Shown here: positions 55,137 to 64,000 of the stretch, piece after piece
Position numbering within the stretch: position 1 is the first letter of the stretch
Layout of the letters: each line of letters starts with the position of its first letter
Assembly (NCBI GenBank): GCA_019279435.1
Contig: JAAALK010000286.1
Coordinates: forward strand, 33,417,712 to 33,481,711
DNA length: 64,000 nucleotides
Direction of reading: 5' to 3'
Origin: Zizania palustris
Lineage: Eukaryota > Streptophyta > Magnoliopsida > Poales > Poaceae
Translations under genes and position numbers: made by a program
The notes under the pieces: model-generated
What the model saw: the letters and a program-made list of their open reading frames with translations, nothing else
What the model was told of the DNA's origin: nothing
The model's database searches: none

Positions 55137-56757
55137 GTAAACATGGTGTTATTTCTTCCTGCGGAATATCAGACCACTCCCAATAATAATGACAAATGAG
55201 CAGAGGCGATGGCTCAGCTGGCACTAGCACCCCAATCGGTGACATTTGACAAACCAGAAAACTCTGGGCATTGGCACCTAAGACCTATCAATGTTAAAGG
55301 ACTGGTCAATGGAAAGTAAATGTCCAAAATAATGATAGATGGAGGATCTACCATCAACTTGATACCATATGCCACCTTCTGGAAGGTGGGGAAGGGGCCA
55401 GAGGACCTCATTAAAACCAATATGATGCTGAGGAACTTTCTCGAGGTGTCGAGCGATGGATTCAAACTAGTTAGCAATAAATAGCCTGAGCTCACCTTGT
55501 AAAGATACCATAGAAGAAGCAGAGGTTAAACTTGGTCAAAGCTTCACCACAACCGATGAACTATAGGAGATAGACATCGAACCCAGTGACGGACCGAGGC
55601 CAACCTTTGTAAGTGCTCAACTTCCCGATGAAATAAAAAGTGAATTAATTGCATTATTGTGATAATATCTAGATTGTTTTGCATGAGAATATCATGAAAT
55701 GCCAGGTTTAAGATGATGGATCATAGAACATCGTCTCCCAATAAAGCAGGGGTATCAGTCGTTCAATAAGTCACCTAAGTGATTCAAGGCAGAGATATAT
55801 CCAAACATCAAGGCCGAGATAACAAGATTGTATGATTTAGGGTTCATAAGGCCATGCCGATATGCAGAATGAGTATCAAATATCGTGCCTGTGAGGAAGA
55901 AAAGTGGGAAGCTCAGGATATGCGTTGATTTCAGAGATCTAAACAAGGCGACCCCAAAAGACGAGTAACCAATGCCGATCGCGGACTTATTAGTGCATGC
56001 CGCATCAGGTCACAAGATTATCATTTTCATGGATGGAAATGCAAGGTACAATAAGATATTAATGGAAAATGAGGACATCCACAAGATAGCTTTCTGATGC
56101 CCGGGCGCCCTTAGGATCTATGAGTGGGTGGTGATGACCTTTGGCTTGAAAAATGTCAGATCTACTTACTAATGAGCCATGAATTACATATTTCATGATC
56201 TGATTAGCCTATTGGTGGAGATTACATAGATGACATCGTGATAAAGTCAAGCGACACTCAAAGACACATGGTCGATCTATGCCAAGTCTTAGAAAGGGCT
56301 AGGAAGTATGGATTAAAAATGAACCCGAAGAAGTGCGCTTTTGGTGTATCGACGGGAAAGTTTTGGGGCTTTATAGTACATGAGAAAGGGATTGAGATAA
56401 GCTGGTGCATCATTGAAGCAATCAATAACACTTAGCCCCTACTGATAAGACCAAGTTGAAGTCACTGGTCAGGAAGATAAACTTTCTCAGAAGATTAATA
56501 TTTGACCTTTCAAGGAAGATGGAACTGTTCACACCACTACTGAAGTTAAAGCCTGACGAGGAATTCATATGGGGTGAAAAGCAGCAAAAAGAATTTGATG
56601 AAATCAAAGAGTATTTGAGCTCACCACTAGTGCTGATGCCACCACAAAAGGGGATTCCTTTTAGGCCATACCTATCGGCCGATGATAAAACCATCGGATC
56701 AGTCATAGTACAGGAGATCAATAAGAAGGAAACAATGATATTCTTTCTCAACAAAAG
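55137..56757 (+). pseudogene. Element B protease, RT and partial RNase H
   Basis: The protease site is MIDGGSTINLIPYATF near 55333 (D-G-G). RT parts include LYDLGFIRPCRYAE, LRICVDFRDLNKATPKDE (55910-55965), FMDGNARYNKI and YEWVVMTFGLKNV. The catalytic region is frameshifted near 56221 (VEIT*MTS in place of YIDD). The tether/RNase H start (KINFLRRLIFDLSRKMELFT, FRPYLSADDKTIGSVIVQE) is open at 56456-56757. Many stops come from C-to-T changes. Confidence 0.85.
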
Positions 56758-58752
56758 TGAGAAACCAAGGGTTGGTTTCGGAGTGTGATGAGTGATTGAC
56801 AGAGTTTAACCTCTGGTTCGAAGGGGTACCTCCGAAGGGGGTTCGAAGGATGGAACTCTGAAGGTGTTCGGAGGTGGTTTCACCGAAGGGTTTGGTGGTT
56901 TGGTTGCTGCAGCTATTGTAGCGGAGTGTGACTGTCGGAGGGGTCTGACAGTACACGATGACTGGGTTCGTACCGAAGGTCTCGGTACTTTGGGCGGTAC
57001 ACCGGAGTGTGTGCCGAAGGTTGCTAACCCGGAGAGGTCTACGGAGTACTGGACACACTTGTCTGTTTGTCTGTGGTGCGCAGGGGACTGCGGAGGCGAC
57101 GGACGGTTCGTAGAAGGTGAACCTGGGTCAAGCAGGAGGCTTGATGCCAGTGGAGCGGGGAGCTCCGTCACGGAGGCTGCGAAGGGGTCGAGGTGCACCA
57201 GGAGAAGGCAGTAAGTGCGGAGCGTGGCTCCGGGTGAAGGTACTCCGAGACAAAGTCCTCGGAGGCGAGGCACTTTGAAGGGTACTCCGGAAGGAGTGAC
57301 TTCGGAGTATGGTGGATCAAGTCCTCTGTGGAGGCAAAGCATTCGATGTGTGCTCCGGAGGGAGACACTCGAAGGTACCCGACGAAGGTCTCAGAAGTCA
57401 AGGTGCATCGAAGGCATGGTCCGGGTGAGGCTCGTCGAGGAGTGTGCTCGGGGAGAGACACTGCGACGAAGTGCTCATGGAATGCTTCGTGCGGAGGCCT
57501 TGGACGAAGGAGGGACTTCGAAGGGTGGTACTCCGAAGGTGGGGCTTCGGAGTGAGGAAGGCTTCGGAGCGAGGCTAGCTCCGGAGTGAGGATGACTTGT
57601 GGTACTTCGGCCATGCATGGCTTCGGTACACGGACTGACGGAGTTCGAGCTGGGAGAAGCTGCGAGGCCGTGGTGGTCCACTCCGAAGGTGTTGGTGCGA
57701 AGGCCCAAGGGCTTTGACGGCTTTGGCTCAAAACCGTCACTGTATCGGAGGCTGACTTCGGCGAAGCGAAGGCCGTCAGGCTCAAGGCTTCTCACGGAAG
57801 CTACCGCACCCCTCACGTGCGAAGGGGGGCTTCAGAAAGGTCAAAGACTGCAAAGGCTGACACTGTCTGCTCTGCAAAAAGCTGACGCTGTCCCCTCTGC
57901 AAAGCTGACAGAGAAGCCTCCAAATAAAGTTAGACTACCTTTTGTACCCCTCTATTCTGTAGAGACAAAACTGGTGTAAACCCTAGGGGTAAAGTAGTCA
58001 TTTCACTTGGGTGAACTGTGGGCTATAAATATGGGGGCTGGGTAGGTAACATTCAACACTTTGAGCATTTACTGTTGAGCTCCTGTACTAGCCCCACACA
58101 CGTTGTAGTCATCCAGTGAGTTCTTTTACTGTGTTCCTTGTTCAAGCGGCGAAGCCCTGCTTCTGTGTTGTCTTTCTGCTTGAACTTGTTTGCATACCTC
58201 GCTAGTTGTAGTGCACTGAAGCCTGTCTTGGCGAAGGGTGTTTTGTGCGAAGTGTGCTTCCCAGTGTGAGTTCGCTCTGTGTAACAGGAGGCTAGACCTT
58301 GCTGCTTACTAGCGAAGCCCTGATCAAAGCCCGTTTAGCTTCGCGTGTCGAAGCCCCTAGCAAAGTCTGTTAGTGTGCGTTTAGACCTTCGGTGTACGAA
58401 GCCCAGCACCAGTTGCTGTCGCTAAGTACTTGGTCGAAGTCCTCAGAGGTCAGTCCACTCGTGCGAAGGGTGAAGTGCGAAGCCTGCTCGAAGCACCCTG
58501 TGTGCGGAGCCTGCACTGACTTAGCGGAGTTGGTTTTTCGAGTTTGAGTGGAGCGAAGTTTTCTTGGCTTCGAACTTTTGTTCCTTGCGAAGCCTGTGTT
58601 CGGAGCTGTCATTTACCTCCGAACCAGACCTTCGAGGGTTGTGTTCGAAGCCTGTTCCGCAGTAGACTGTATTAAAACAGAAGGCTAATTTTAGCCTGAA
58701 ATTTTAAAAGCTCCCATTCACCCCCCCTCTGGTCGCCGTTTCCAGTCCAACA
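56758..58752 (+). repeat. Element F 5' LTR
   Basis: This 1995-bp LTR runs from TGAGAAACCAAGG to AGTCCAACA. The start is supported by similarity to the first 50 bp of C's LTR (TGTGATGAGTGATTG block at 56783). TATA box GGCTATAAATATGGGGG near 58021. It is dense in CGGAGG, CTTCG and GAAGG words (56810-57830 and 58200-58650). Long ORFs on both strands in this GC-rich LTR are judged chance. Confidence 0.88.
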
Positions 58753-58754
58753 AT

Positions 58755-58766
58755 TGGTATCAGAGC
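58755..58766 (+). other. Element F primer binding site
   Basis: TGGTATCAGAGC, the copia Met-tRNA-type site, starts three bases after the LTR. Confidence 0.92.
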
Positions 58767-58816
58767 AGGTTAAGATCACCAGTTGACCTTAACCAGTTTT
58801 GTGATCTGTTGGCGAC

Positions 58817-61276
58817 ATGGATAGAGCTAGTAAAATTCCTCTGTTCGATGGGACTGACTTTGCATACTGGAAGGTGCGCATGGAGGCTTACTTGCTAAGC
58901 CAAGGAAATGCAATTTGGGAGATTGTGGACTCACAATACTCCATCCCTGAGACTCGCACCTCTCAAACAGAAAAGGATCAGTATAATGCCAACTCTAAGG
59001 CTAGGAATATATTGTTAATTGGTTTGAGCCGGAGTGAGTTCGATAGGGTGCAGCACCTTAGGACTGCTAGGGAAATTTGGACCACTCTCACTATTTTTCA
59101 TGAGGGCTCTACTCAGATCAAGGCCAGGCGCCAAAGCACATACAATCAACAGTATCGGCTGTTTGTGCAGGCACCTGGTGAATCTATAGATGCCATGTTT
59201 TCGCACTTTGATGCTATAGTGAGTAACTTGCGGTCCAACGGGACGCTTGCTTACAATGATCATGACAGGGCTATCAAGCTTCTCTATGCTCTTGACCGTA
59301 GCATATGGGAAGTGAAGATATCCAGCATTGAGGAGTCTGCAGGTTATGACACATTGACCTGTGATGAGCTCTTTAGCAAGCTGAAGTCCACAGAGATTGC
59401 CAAGGCATCTCTTGCAGTGCACAGAGGCTATTTGCCACAGCCATTGACATTGGTTTCTAGCACTAGCCGTGGCACCACTGCAGAACCAAGCACATCTGGC
59501 ACTTGTGTTTTTGCATATGGTTTTGCTTTGTCCTCCCTGGTCTCCATCACAAAGGAGCAGGTGGACACTCTGGATGATGATGAGCTTGCTCTCATTGCCA
59601 GAAGGTTCACCCGTTTTCATCATGAGAGACGGGATCAGAGGAGAAGTGGTTTTAGTGGTTGCTTTGAATGTGGCGACACTTCTCATATTAAGGCAAATTG
59701 CCCTAAGCTCAAGAAGAGAGATGAGAGTGAGCGCCCTAAATACCACAAAAAGGAGAGGAAGCCTTTTGTGAAGGGCAAGCGCGGCAAGGTGGCTAAGAGA
59801 GTAGCCAAAGCCGCTTCCAGAGCATTTGTTGCTGCTCTCAGTGACATCGACACTTCCTCAACTGAGGAGTCGAGCTCTGAGGAGGAGTCCCCAAGGAAGG
59901 AGGACAAAAAGGACAAGAAGGGACGAGATTTCACCGGCCTTTGCTTCATGGCCGACAGCGATCACAGCGGCGATGAGCTTGACTCATCTGAGGTACCTCT
60001 ATCATCTGACCAGCTATTAATTAAATTAGATGAGCTGAATGAAGTAGTTCTCGGTCAGGATAGATTACTTGTGCAAGCCGCTAGAGAAAGAAAAGACCTT
60101 AGACTTAGGCTAGAATCTGTTTCTACTGAATATGCCATGCTTAAGTCTAAATTTAATGATGCTGAATGTGAATCTTGTTCTGTTGTCATGGGTGAGCTTG
60201 CTCAGTTGCATTCTGTACATGCTCAAACTCTTTCTGAGCTTGAGACTGCACAGAAGCAGCTGTTGGTGGTTGATTCTAGACCTCATGATATTATAGAATG
60301 CATGAAATGTTCTTTATTACGCGAGAGCATTAATTTACGTGATAAACATGTTCATGATTTAGAGGCTAGATTGGAGAGAGTCGGTAGTTCTAAGGATGTG
60401 CAGCCTGTTTGTGACACGTGCATTACCCTTAAGGACCAGTTAGGCACCGTTAGAGAGCGAGCTGAGAACCTCATGTCCGAAAATGAATACCTTCTTTACG
60501 TGGTTAACAAATGCACTGAGGGAAAGGGTAGGATGGATTTGCTCTTGGCCAAAACCAAGATGTGTGCTGACAGAGCAGGGTTAGCTCTAGGTTTGGGTTT
60601 TGAGAGGATTCCTTCAGATAGTGGAAACAAAACTGTTTTTACCTCTCCCACTACCCTAGAGAAAGAAAGAGCTCTGTTAGACACCCCATCAGCCAAAAAG
60701 CCTACCCGACCACCAAAGAAAACCACTCCTCCTGCCAGGAAAAATCCTCCCAAGAAAACCACTCAGCAGAAGCCCAAGGAGCCTGTGAGAGTTGCTCCTA
60801 AGACCCATGAGAGTGCCCCTAGGAGAATTTTCCATTGTTCCTACTGTCAGCGGGCGGGTCATTTGGTTGGGTTCTATTTTCGTTGCATCAAGGATGAGCG
60901 ACACTCTCAGGCGATGAGTTACCAGGACATGCATTACCCATCTTTAGGTATGCATGAGTCTGAGTTTTACTATCGTACTGCTTTTGAGGCTCCTCGTGCT
61001 TCTCGAAGAGGTTTTGCTCCTCGAGGTGTTCACCATGTTCCATATGGTGGTAGACCTCGGGCAAGTAGCTTTGTACCTCGTCAGAGTAGGAGACCTTGAC
61101 ATGTTGTTCGATCACAGCATGTAGGTAGACCTCACACTTTGCATCATTCAGATTATCATGTGCGTAGACCGTCTATTTTTACTGTGCCTACTACTCGTGT
61201 CACTCAGTACTGGATGCCTCGTCATTTTTTCACTCACCCCAGCACTGAGCGATCGAGATATTCTTATCATGTGTAG
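58817..61276 (+). CDS. Element F Gag (Maximus/SIRE-type)
   Basis: The ATG at 58817 is the first after the primer binding site and opens 760 codons. Domains: copia gag (residues about 1-200: IPLFDGTDFAYWKVRMEAYL, LRTAREIWTTLTIFHEGSTQ, ALDRSIWEVKISSIEESAGY); zinc knuckle CFECGDTSHIKANC at about residue 282; a Lys-rich then acidic Ser/Glu stretch (about 300-370); a coiled-coil region (about 400-600: SDQLLIKLDELNEVVLGQDR, VQAARERKDLRLRLE); a Lys/Pro-rich part (about 625-660); and a second finger CSYCQRAGHLVGFYF, whose last Cys is Tyr. A TGA at 61097, likely from CGA, ends the frame. The same frame resumes to a TAG at 61274 just before protease. Gag forms the particle and binds RNA. Confidence 0.9.
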
Positions 61277-62305
61277 GCAACAGATCGAGGCTTGGAGGGC
61301 ACGTGGATCATGGACTCCGGTTGTTCGCGCCACATGACCGGAGATGCAACATGGTTCTCCAGCCTCACCACAACCAAGCAAAGGGAACATATCACCTTCG
61401 GAAACAATCGAAGGAGTAGAGTGAAAGGTAAAGGTGTGGTAAGAATTAATTCGAATTTCACTCTCAAAGATGTTGCTTTGGTTGAAAACCTGGGATACAA
61501 TTTGTTGTCTGTATCTCAGTTGCTTGATGAGGGCTTCGAAGTGCGATTTCATCGCGATACTTCGCAAGTGCTCAATTCTGATGGCGTTATGGTGTGTAAG
61601 ATCTTTAGAGTTGGGAGAGTTTTTGGAGCTGGTTTTTCTGAGTCATCTGGTTCTTCTCATTGTCTTGTTGCACATTCTACTTCTGAGCTTTGGAAGTGGC
61701 ATAGGAGACTAGGGCATATGAGCTTTGAGTTGCTCGCTCGACTGAGTGCCCTAGGTCTGATCCGAGGATTGCCCAAGCTCAAGTTTGAGAAGAATTTAGT
61801 TTGCACTCCGTGTCGACATGGAAAAATGATTGCCGCTTCGCATTCGCCAGTCACCACAGTGATGACTGAACAACCCGGAGAACTTCTCCACATGGACACT
61901 GTAGGTCCTTCTCGGGTTAGTTCTTTAGGCGGCAAGTGGTATGTTTTAGTCATTGTCGACGATTTCTCTCGTTACTCTTGGGTCTTCTTTCTTGCCAGCA
62001 AGGATGAAGTGTTTTCACACTTTCGGAGCTTGGCTTTGAGACTTTTCACTGAACTCCCTAGTGCACTGAAATTCATTCGAAGTGATAATGGCACCGAGTT
62101 CAAAAATAGTCTCTTTGTTGACTTTTGCATGGAGCATGGCATAGAACATCAATTCTCTGCTCCACGGGTTCCTCAACAGAACGGTGTCGTTGAGAGGAAA
62201 AACCACACTTTGGTTGAGATGGCTAGGACGATGCTCGATGAGCATAGGACTCCTAGAAAATTCTGGGCTGAGGCCATGAACACTGCATGTTACATCTCAA
62301 ACTGA
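61277..62305 (+). CDS. Element F protease and integrase
   Basis: This is in frame with gag, after TAG 61274-61276. The protease has WIMDSGCSRHMTGD (D-S-G intact) near 61307 and the typical LKDVALVENLGYNLLSVSQL. The GAG-pre-integrase/zinc region is WKWHRRLGHMSFELLARLS followed by VCTPCRHGKM (HHCC). The integrase core keeps D (LLHMDTVGPSRV), D (FIRSDNGTEFKNSLF) and E (NGVVERKNHTLVEM), with MARTMLDEHRTPRKFWAEAM after it. The frame stops at TGA 62303-62305 (ISN*IF), probably a decayed CGA. Apart from the flanking stops every catalytic residue is present. Confidence 0.9.
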   Translation, partial: ATDRGLEGTWIMDSGCSRHMTGDATWFSSLTTTKQREHITFGNNRRSRVKGKGVVRINSNFTLKDVALVENLGYNLLSVSQLLDEGFEVRFHRDTSQVLNSDGVMVCKIFRVGRVFGAGFSESSGSSHCLVAHSTSELWKWHRRLGHMSFELLARLSALGLIRGLPKLKFEKNLVCTPCRHGKMIAASHSPVTTVMTEQPGELLHMDTVGPSRVSSLGGKWYVLVIVDDFSRYSWVFFLASKDEVFSHFRSLALRLFTELPSALKFIRSDNGTEFKNSLFVDFCMEHGIEHQFSAPRVPQQNGVVERKNHTLVEMARTMLDEHRTPRKFWAEAMNTACYISN

Positions 62306-64000
62306 ATCTTCTTGCGCTCAATTTTGAATTTGACATCTTATGAGCTGCGTTTTGGGAGACAGCCCAAGGTTACTCATCTTCGAGTTTTTGGCTGTCGTTG
62401 CTTTATCCTAAAACGTGGTAATTTCGATAAATTTGAGTCACGCTCTTCTGACGGGATCATTTTGGGTTACACTACTCATGGTCATTCTTATCATGTTTAT
62501 AATTTAGAAACTAACACTGTCATCGAGTCATGTGATGTGACTTTTGATGAATCAACCCCCTCTGTTAGTTCTGCTTTTGAACAGGCAAATGAACACGACA
62601 TGGAACAGACCATATTCGAAGAAGAAGATCCCAGAGATTTCGAGGATGAACCCCTACTTCCCTCGACATCAACCCCCGAAGCTGACCCCGCTTCAACTAC
62701 TTCGGCACGAGGTCCCGAAGCAACTACCTCGACATCGGTCATCTTGGACCACTCCAACGCACAAGTTGAGGAGGAGACTGCATCCCGCCGCGAGGCCCCA
62801 CATCATGTTCAAAGGATGCACCCTCCCGAGCAGATCATTGGTGAGCTTGATCAAAGGGTAACACGTTCTCATGCTCATTTTATTGATTCAGCTTTTGTTG
62901 CTTCTTTCGAGCCCTTAGATGTTAGTCATGCATTTTCTGATTCTAGTTGGATCAATGCCATGCATGAGGAACTTGAAAATTTTGAGAGAAACCAGGTCTG
63001 GACTTTCGTTGATCCTCCACAAAATGTTCATTTCATTGGAACAAAATGGATTTTCAAAAATAAACAAGGGGAGGATGGGACTATAGTTAGAAACAAGGCT
63101 ATACTTGTAGCTCAGGGTTATTCTCAACTAGAAGGGATTGATTTTACTGAAACTTTTGCACCTGTTGCTCGCATTGAGGCCATTAGGATTTTGCTTGCCT
63201 TTGCGACATCCCAGGGATTCAAACTCTATCAAATGGATGTCAAAAGTGCTTTTCTTAATGACTTCATAGGTGAAGATGTTTATGTAAAACAACCCCCTGG
63301 TTTTGAAAACCCCAAGTACCCACATAAAGTCCTTAAACTGAATAAGGCTCTTTATGGACTCAAGCAGGCCCCTCGGGCATGGTATGATAGACTTAAGTCT
63401 TTTCTGCTTGAGCGGGGGTACTTGATGGGCTCTGTTGATAAAACTATGTTTACTCTCAAGCATGGCAAAGATTTCCTCCTGGTTCAGATTTATGTGGATG
63501 ATATCATCTTTGGTGGCTCTTCTCATGCTTTGGTTGCCGAGTTTGCAGATGCCATGAGCAGGGAATTCGAGATGTCCATGATGGGCGAGCTTACATTTTT
63601 CCTTGGTTTGCAAATCAAGCAAAGCAAACAAGGTACTTTCGTCCACCAGACGAAGTACACCAAGGACCTACTCAAGAAATTCGACATGGCTGATGCGAAG
63701 CCACTCGCCACTCCAATGGCTACGTCTGTAGCACTGGATCCTGACGAAGATGGAGAAGCCGTAGATCAGAAGGAGTTCCGAAGCATGATCAGCTCCCTCC
63801 TCTACTTGACTGCTACGAGGCCGGACATACACTTCGCAGTATGTCTGTGCGCTCGTTTTTAGGCTTCACCACGAGCTTCGCACCGCCAAGCGGTAAAATG
63901 CATCCTAAGGTATCTCAAACATACCCTCGAATTTGGCATATGGTATTCAGCATCTTCATCTTTATGTCTTCGAGGTTATTCCGATGCGGATTTTGCTGGG
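62306..64000 (+). CDS. Element F reverse transcriptase and RNase H (partial at window end)
   Basis: This continues the same frame. The integrase C-terminal part (YELRFGRQPKVTHLRVFGCR, YNLETNTVIESCDVTFDEST) leads through an acidic/Pro linker to the RT: VHFIGTKWIFKNKQGEDGTI, YSQLEGIDFTETFAPVARIE, LYQMDVKSAFLNDFIGEDVY, KALYGLKQAPRAWYDRLKSF and the catalytic IYVDDIIFGG near 63489. It then reads LTFFLGLQIKQSKQGTFVHQ and YLTATRPDIHFAVCLCARF. A TAG at 63860 (probably CAG before) precedes ASPRASHRQAVKCILRYLK and the RNase H start GYSDADFAG at the window edge. RT copies the element RNA, and RNase H removes it. Confidence 0.9.

Larger units (their letters stand above)
51692..56757 (+). mobile_element. 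Element B: Ty3/gypsy Tat-like, sibling of A, truncated by F
   Basis: A 5' LTR (51692-52791), decayed gag, protease, RT and the start of RNase H match A's order and wording. It is cut at 56757 by F, and its remaining part must lie beyond the window if present. The left target copy would be GTAGT (51687-51691). Confidence 0.85.
56758..64000 (+). mobile_element. Element F: Ty1/copia Maximus/SIRE-type, nearly intact, runs past window end
   Basis: The 5' LTR is 56758-58752, followed by a perfect copia primer binding site and one continuous gag-pol frame (58817 to window end) broken only by TGA 61097-61099, TAG 61274-61276, TGA 62303-62305 and TAG 63860-63862. No frameshift is seen. It interrupts B; the left target copy is AAAAG (56753-56757). 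Any env-like ORF and the 3' LTR lie outside the window. Confidence 0.92.

Noticed and set aside
56806..57979. Long ORFs on both strands within F's LTR as genes
   Set aside because: They overlap each other on opposite strands in a GC-rich LTR with few chance stops. No domain or conserved start is seen.
59015..59746. 243-aa minus-strand ORF opposite F gag
   Set aside because: It is the mirror of a well-supported gag frame with zinc knuckle; no family pattern is seen in the antisense translation, unlike E's antisense gene.
1..64000. Bacterial-style operons, Shine-Dalgarno sites, phage or integron features
   Set aside because: Introns, LTR retrotransposons, tRNA primer sites and CACTA ends show plant nuclear DNA, so such features are not expected and none were seen.

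Overview
The window is plant nuclear DNA, almost certainly from a grass with a large, repeat-rich genome. It contains no intact host gene, rRNA gene or complete tRNA gene. Nearly every base belongs to LTR retrotransposons inserted into one another, plus one rearranged DNA-transposon block carrying pieces of host genes. The grass assignment is inferred from element style (Maximus/SIRE-type and Tork-type copia, Tat-type gypsy with antisense genes, gene-fragment-bearing CACTA DNA) and was not tested by a search. Labels G, E, D, C, A, B, H and F below are mine.

Layout. The oldest layer is a decayed Ty1/copia pol of Tork type (G), seen in three pieces: 1-1377, 29471-30243 and 50975-51691. Ty3/gypsy Tat-type element E (1378-29470) is inserted in its integrase. 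E is split by Tat-type element D (3736-20617, target duplication CATAG), and D is split by Maximus/SIRE-type copia C (6872-13388, target duplication TAGTC). This is a four-deep nest in which the broken reading frames rejoin when each insert and one target copy are removed. Downstream of its pol, E carries a 118-bp tandem repeat and a long antisense, intron-containing gene (about 28310 down to 24790, minus strand).

A second Tat-like element, A (30244-50974, target duplication ACTTG), interrupts G's reverse transcriptase. A's 3' half is replaced by a composite block (34798-50459). The block holds an LTR-like fragment, a CACTA (En/Spm) transposon with a TnpD first-exon remnant and one recognisable end (47739), fragments of three host-type genes (a nucleotidyltransferase, a Pumilio RNA-binding protein and a GT106/O-fucosyltransferase-like glycosyltransferase), about 490-bp tandem repeats with an inverted counterpart, a 550-bp tandem duplication with Helitron-like starts, two solo LTRs with perfect target duplications, and the 5' part of a minus-strand copia (H). 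A sibling of A, element B (51692-56757), interrupts G again 717 bp further on. B is cut by a young Maximus/SIRE copia F (56758 to beyond the window end) whose gag-pol frame is open except for four nonsense codons.

How it works together. These genes do not form a host pathway; each element encodes its own replication set. Gag forms particles, protease cuts the polyprotein, reverse transcriptase/RNase H copies the RNA and integrase inserts the copy. C, D, E, A, B, G and H carry stops, frameshifts or deletions and should depend on other copies to move. F is the closest to functional. The most unusual content is E's spliced antisense gene and the multi-gene-fragment CACTA/foldback block.
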